A stretch of DNA of 8,428 nt from Clostridiales bacterium (GTDB lineage Bacteria > Bacillota > Clostridia > Oscillospirales > Acutalibacteraceae), in assembly GCA_012511485.1 (NCBI GenBank), contig JAAZFZ010000015.1, positions 1 through 8,428 on the forward strand, written 5' to 3'. This document shows, piece after piece, positions 6,200 to 8,428 of this stretch. The notes below the pieces were generated by a model that saw nothing but the letters and a program-made list of their open reading frames with translations, searched no databases and was not told the origin of the DNA. Every line of letters begins with the position of its first letter. The first letter of the stretch is position 1. The translations under genes were made by a program, and so were the position numbers.

Positions 6200-6258
6200 T
6201 ACAAAGCATATTCCATTATATATGTATGTATCCCAATAGAAAAAGGAAGGCGAACCAA

Positions 6259-7452
6259 ATGAAAAGGATTGCAGCGGCTATTCTTGCACTGTCATTGTTC
6301 GTATGTATGTTAACGGGATGTAAAGGAAAAGACAACAACGATGAAACGCAGCATGTTACGCAGGCATCGGCAGGTGTTGAGGTTCCTGTTGCGGTAGTTG
6401 ATGAAAATGGTGCGATGACCGTTCTCAAGAATAAGGACGGCAGCGATAATTCAATTCTGGGCGAAAACGGCGAAAAAATCACACTTACTCAGGATAATTT
6501 CGTTTCAACCGTTTCCAATGCCGCAGGAGAGGTTTCAGGCATTAAAACCGCTGACGGCTATATAATATTTGCATCTCAGGAAGGTGACAAGCTTGTTGTC
6601 CTTAAAAACCCGAAGGGTGAATGCGAGGTTCAGCTAGTTGAAGAGTATGAAGAGGAGCAAACAACCGAACTGTTGACAACCACAAGGCCGACAACAACCA
6701 AACCCACAACAACACGGCCAAAACCAAAGCCCACCTCAACAAAGAAGGTCACTACAACAAGCATATATGACAGGCTCGGTATAGATGAGGAGGAGGCCAG
6801 CAGAGCACTTGAGGAAGCCGGTATTGATAAGGATAATTTTGATTATTACAGCCAAAAGATTTTGTCATATATGGTTTCCAAAGACGGCTACTTTTACACC
6901 GATGGTGACCCGTGGCAGCGCAACTTCGGCTTCAACGCCATTTATGACCTTATGGCTCCGTTTGCCTTCATGTGGTACGACACTTTAAGGGTAAAATTCA
7001 ATTATGATGAACTTGACTGGATGATTCAAATTTGGAAAGGGCAGTACGGCTTTGCCTTCATCGGCGCCGAAATCGGCGTTTATACCAAAGACCCTACAAG
7101 AGAAGAAAACCATTATGATTGTGCAGCAAACGAGAATATGCTTGGCATGACAATGACGCTGTTTCATTATAACGAAAAGCTATTCACAAGGCCTCACGGC
7201 ACATATTGGTGGATGACCGGCTTTGTTCCCGGCGTGCTTGATTCACGCACTTCCCCTAGGAGTGAGCTTACTCTTGTTGCCGCAATTGATTTCAAGACTA
7301 AAGAAATGACAGACCTTTTTGTCAACGGGCTTGTAAATGCCGGCTTTAAGGAGATCGGCTTTATTCAAAAAAGCAAATCGGAAACTTACAGAGTCAAAGG
7401 CAAAACAGTTGAATTATGCTGGAGATATCTTGACCAAAAGCTCAAATCCTAA
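6259..7452 (+). CDS. Secreted lipoprotein with Thr/Pro-rich linker and DUF4474-like C-terminal domain
   Basis: The 397-residue product starts with a lipoprotein signal peptide: a basic MKR, a hydrophobic core, and the lipobox LTGC with Cys21 as the lipidated residue, so it should be anchored on the outer face of the membrane. Residues about 30-134 form an acidic domain with repeated short strands of the type KNKDGSDNSILGENGEK. Residues 135-168 are a low-complexity linker rich in Thr, Pro and Lys (TTTRPTTTKPTTTRPKPKP), a spacer common in Ruminococcus extracellular proteins. The C-terminal part (about 175-397) has many aromatics, notably WMIQIWKGQYG at 254-264 followed by FAFIGAEIGVYTKD, which I recall as typical of DUF4474; this assignment is from memory and moderate. 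The function of that domain is unknown. The start is fixed by AGGAAGG at 6244-6250 and by the promoter position. No strong terminator follows; the next gene has its own promoter. Confidence 0.88.
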   Translation: MKRIAAAILALSLFVCMLTGCKGKDNNDETQHVTQASAGVEVPVAVVDENGAMTVLKNKDGSDNSILGENGEKITLTQDNFVSTVSNAAGEVSGIKTADGYIIFASQEGDKLVVLKNPKGECEVQLVEEYEEEQTTELLTTTRPTTTKPTTTRPKPKPTSTKKVTTTSIYDRLGIDEEEASRALEEAGIDKDNFDYYSQKILSYMVSKDGYFYTDGDPWQRNFGFNAIYDLMAPFAFMWYDTLRVKFNYDELDWMIQIWKGQYGFAFIGAEIGVYTKDPTREENHYDCAANENMLGMTMTLFHYNEKLFTRPHGTYWWMTGFVPGVLDSRTSPRSELTLVAAIDFKTKEMTDLFVNGLVNAGFKEIGFIQKSKSETYRVKGKTVELCWRYLDQKLKS

Positions 7453-7496
7453 ATGACAAAAAAGCAAATTTTTCTTAATTCTTTTCCACTTATTGG

Positions 7497-7525
7497 TTGA
7501 CAAATGTTATTTGCCATGATATGAT
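7497..7525 (+). promoter_or_regulatory. Sigma-A promoter of the IPQTG surface protein gene
   Basis: TTGACA (7497-7502), a 17-base spacer, and TATGAT (7520-7525) with an extended TG at 7517-7518. Transcription should begin near 7531-7533, leaving a leader of about 88 bases. The in-frame TTG at 7497 lies within this -35 and so is not a start codon. Confidence 0.8.
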
Positions 7526-7542
7526 AATCATCAGCGAAATCG

Positions 7543-7580
7543 GCGTTTCGCAGCAGTTATTGCGTTTCGCAGCAGTTATT
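7543..7580 (+). repeat. Exact 19-bp tandem duplication in the mRNA leader
   Basis: GCGTTTCGCAGCAGTTATT at 7543-7561 is repeated without change or gap at 7562-7580. In addition GCGAAA at 7534-7539 is complementary to TTTCGC in the first copy (7546-7551, 6-base loop) and equally to TTTCGC in the second (7565-7570). The leader RNA can therefore form either of two hairpins at its 5' end. The duplication is certain; a role in mRNA stability or expression level is inference. Confidence 0.9.
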
Positions 7581-7619
7581 AAGAATGAGTTTACAGATTA
7601 CAGAAAGGGTTGTTCGAAA

Positions 7620-8288
7620 ATGAAAAAGTTATTGAGCGTTGTTTTGGCATGCGCACTATGCGCAACTTTCTCGATGGGAGCCTTCGCACTTGATATTGAT
7701 GAAATCATTGGCTCTGCTGAAGACTATTACAACAAGGCCAAAGAAGCCGTCAACGGTTTTGTCGGCGAAAACCCAATCCCCGATGCTGGCGAATTTGTCA
7801 ACGGTATTGTTGATTCAATTTCCGGTATTGCAGATGGCTCTGGGGAGATCAGCGATATTGTGGAATTAGTTCCCGGCATTAGCTTTGACGATGTCAACGG
7901 CATTATCGACATTATCAAGGGTTCCGTTGATTCAGAAACACTTTCAAGAGTTGTTGACGAGAGCGTTGCAGCACTTGAATCTCTCGGCCTTATCGACGGC
8001 GATTTTGATATCTCTGATATCGACACTGACGTTGCTCCCCAGTTTATGGAGTATATCTTTGACGGCCTTGAGGCACTCGGAGTTGACACTTCAGGCTTTG
8101 AGGAGTTCCTTTCAAACAGTGAGCTTATCAACTTCTTTGCTTCGCTTTACACAGGCGGCGGCATCGTTGATCCGGAGCCCGAAATTCCTCAGACAGGTTC
8201 TTCAGTAACAGCTATGGCTGCTCTTGCAGTTCTTCCTATTGCAGCTGCAACAACGGCTGTTGTATGCACAAAGAAGGAAGAGGAATAA
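7620..8288 (+). CDS. Small acidic secreted surface protein with C-terminal IPQTG sorting signal
   Basis: I do not recognise the family of this 222-residue protein, but its export and anchoring signals are clear. Residues 1-23 are a Sec signal peptide (MKKLLSVVLACALCATFSMG, cleavage probably after AFA). The mature part is strongly acidic, with very few Lys or Arg, no Cys outside the signal and membrane segments, and probably mostly helical. Two short degenerate repeats are visible: VNGIVDSI / VNGIIDII, and ESLGLIDGDF / EALGVDTSGF. The end is a cell-wall sorting signal: IPQTG at residues 189-193, a hydrophobic stretch at about 196-216 and the charged tail KKEEE. IPQTG is a variant of LPXTG, so covalent attachment by a sortase is likely; no sortase is in the window. 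AAAGGG at 7604-7609 lies 10 bases before the ATG. A promoter before it and a strong terminator after it make it a single-gene unit. Confidence 0.85.
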   Translation: MKKLLSVVLACALCATFSMGAFALDIDEIIGSAEDYYNKAKEAVNGFVGENPIPDAGEFVNGIVDSISGIADGSGEISDIVELVPGISFDDVNGIIDIIKGSVDSETLSRVVDESVAALESLGLIDGDFDISDIDTDVAPQFMEYIFDGLEALGVDTSGFEEFLSNSELINFFASLYTGGGIVDPEPEIPQTGSSVTAMAALAVLPIAAATTAVVCTKKEEE

Positions 8289-8301
8289 TTATTTTTTAAA
8301 C

Positions 8302-8340
8302 TAAACACCCCGGGGTTGCCCGGGGTGTTTATTTTTTTTT
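8302..8340 (+). terminator. Strong intrinsic terminator after the surface protein gene
   Basis: Bases 8302-8314 pair perfectly with 8319-8331 (13 bp, core CACCCCGGG / CCCGGGGTG) around a GTTG loop, followed by nine T at 8332-8340. It begins 13 bases after the stop codon. Confidence 0.95.
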
Positions 8341-8397
8341 GAATATTAATCATAGAAAAATCATACTATAAAACTGCGTATCAGAATAAAACGGGAT

Positions 8398-8421
8398 AAA
8401 AAATCCCCCGTATCAGGGGGA
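8398..8421 (-). terminator. Intrinsic terminator for a gene entering on the - strand
   Basis: TCCCCC (8404-8409) and GGGGGA (8416-8421) form a 6-bp stem with a 6-base loop. Read on the - strand the hairpin is followed by TTTTTT (complement of 8398-8403), the right order for a terminator in that direction; on the + strand only ACTTTATA follows. This implies a convergent gene beyond the right edge. Confidence 0.65.
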
Positions 8422-8428
8422 CTTTATA

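Noticed and set aside
6190..6258. N-terminal extension of the lipoprotein to a TTG at 6190
   Set aside because: This lies within the promoter, before the predicted transcription start, and would bury the lipoprotein signal peptide.
7453..7480. AT-rich possible terminator after the lipoprotein gene
   Set aside because: The only pairing is a short A/T stem without GC, too weak to call.
7497..7619. N-terminal extension of the IPQTG protein
   Set aside because: It begins in the -35 box and would place the signal peptide internally; ATG 7620 gives a normal signal peptide.

Overview
The window reads as chromosomal DNA of a low-to-moderate GC anaerobic Firmicute, most likely a Ruminococcus-like member of the Clostridia (Oscillospirales). 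The basis is an iron-sulfur, propeptide-bearing PurF of the Bacillus type, strong AGGAGG-like ribosome binding sites, a Thr/Pro/Lys linker in a lipoprotein, and a surface protein ending in a sortase-type sorting signal. The genus is inference. All recognised genes lie on the + strand.

Region 1 (1-2104) is the end of a purine biosynthesis operon: purC, lacking only its first few codons, then purF. Region 2 (2170-4208) is a housekeeping cluster: ftsY (SRP receptor GTPase), an overlapping rdgB/XTP pyrophosphatase, and a YhbY/CRM-domain ribosome-assembly protein with an unusually long basic tail. Region 3 (4228-4986) is an unrecognised protein with three membrane segments and an outer C-terminal domain.

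Region 4 (5003-5941) is a trans-translation module. A near-perfect promoter drives smpB, which is followed after 22 bases by the tmRNA gene ssrA and a strong intrinsic terminator. SmpB and tmRNA act together to rescue stalled ribosomes. The tmRNA is well supported: it has a G3-U70 acceptor pair, encoded CCA, T-arm, a first pseudoknot and the tag stop codon in a hairpin loop. Its tag ends Leu-Lys-Ala-Ala rather than the usual Leu-Ala-Ala.

Region 5 (6126-8340) holds two exported proteins, each with its own TTGACA / extended -10 promoter: a lipoprotein with a Thr/Pro linker and a DUF4474-like C-terminal domain, and a small acidic secreted protein ending in an IPQTG sorting signal. The upstream DNA of both contains unexplained structure: a 12-bp palindrome with helically phased repeats before the first, and an exact 19-bp tandem duplication in the leader of the second. 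A strong terminator closes the second gene. A further hairpin at the right edge is oriented to terminate a gene entering on the - strand.

Most of the window is ordinary housekeeping DNA. I see no mobile element, CRISPR array or defence system. The points most worth a second look are the tmRNA tag, the two surface proteins and their upstream regions, and the basic tail of the CRM protein.
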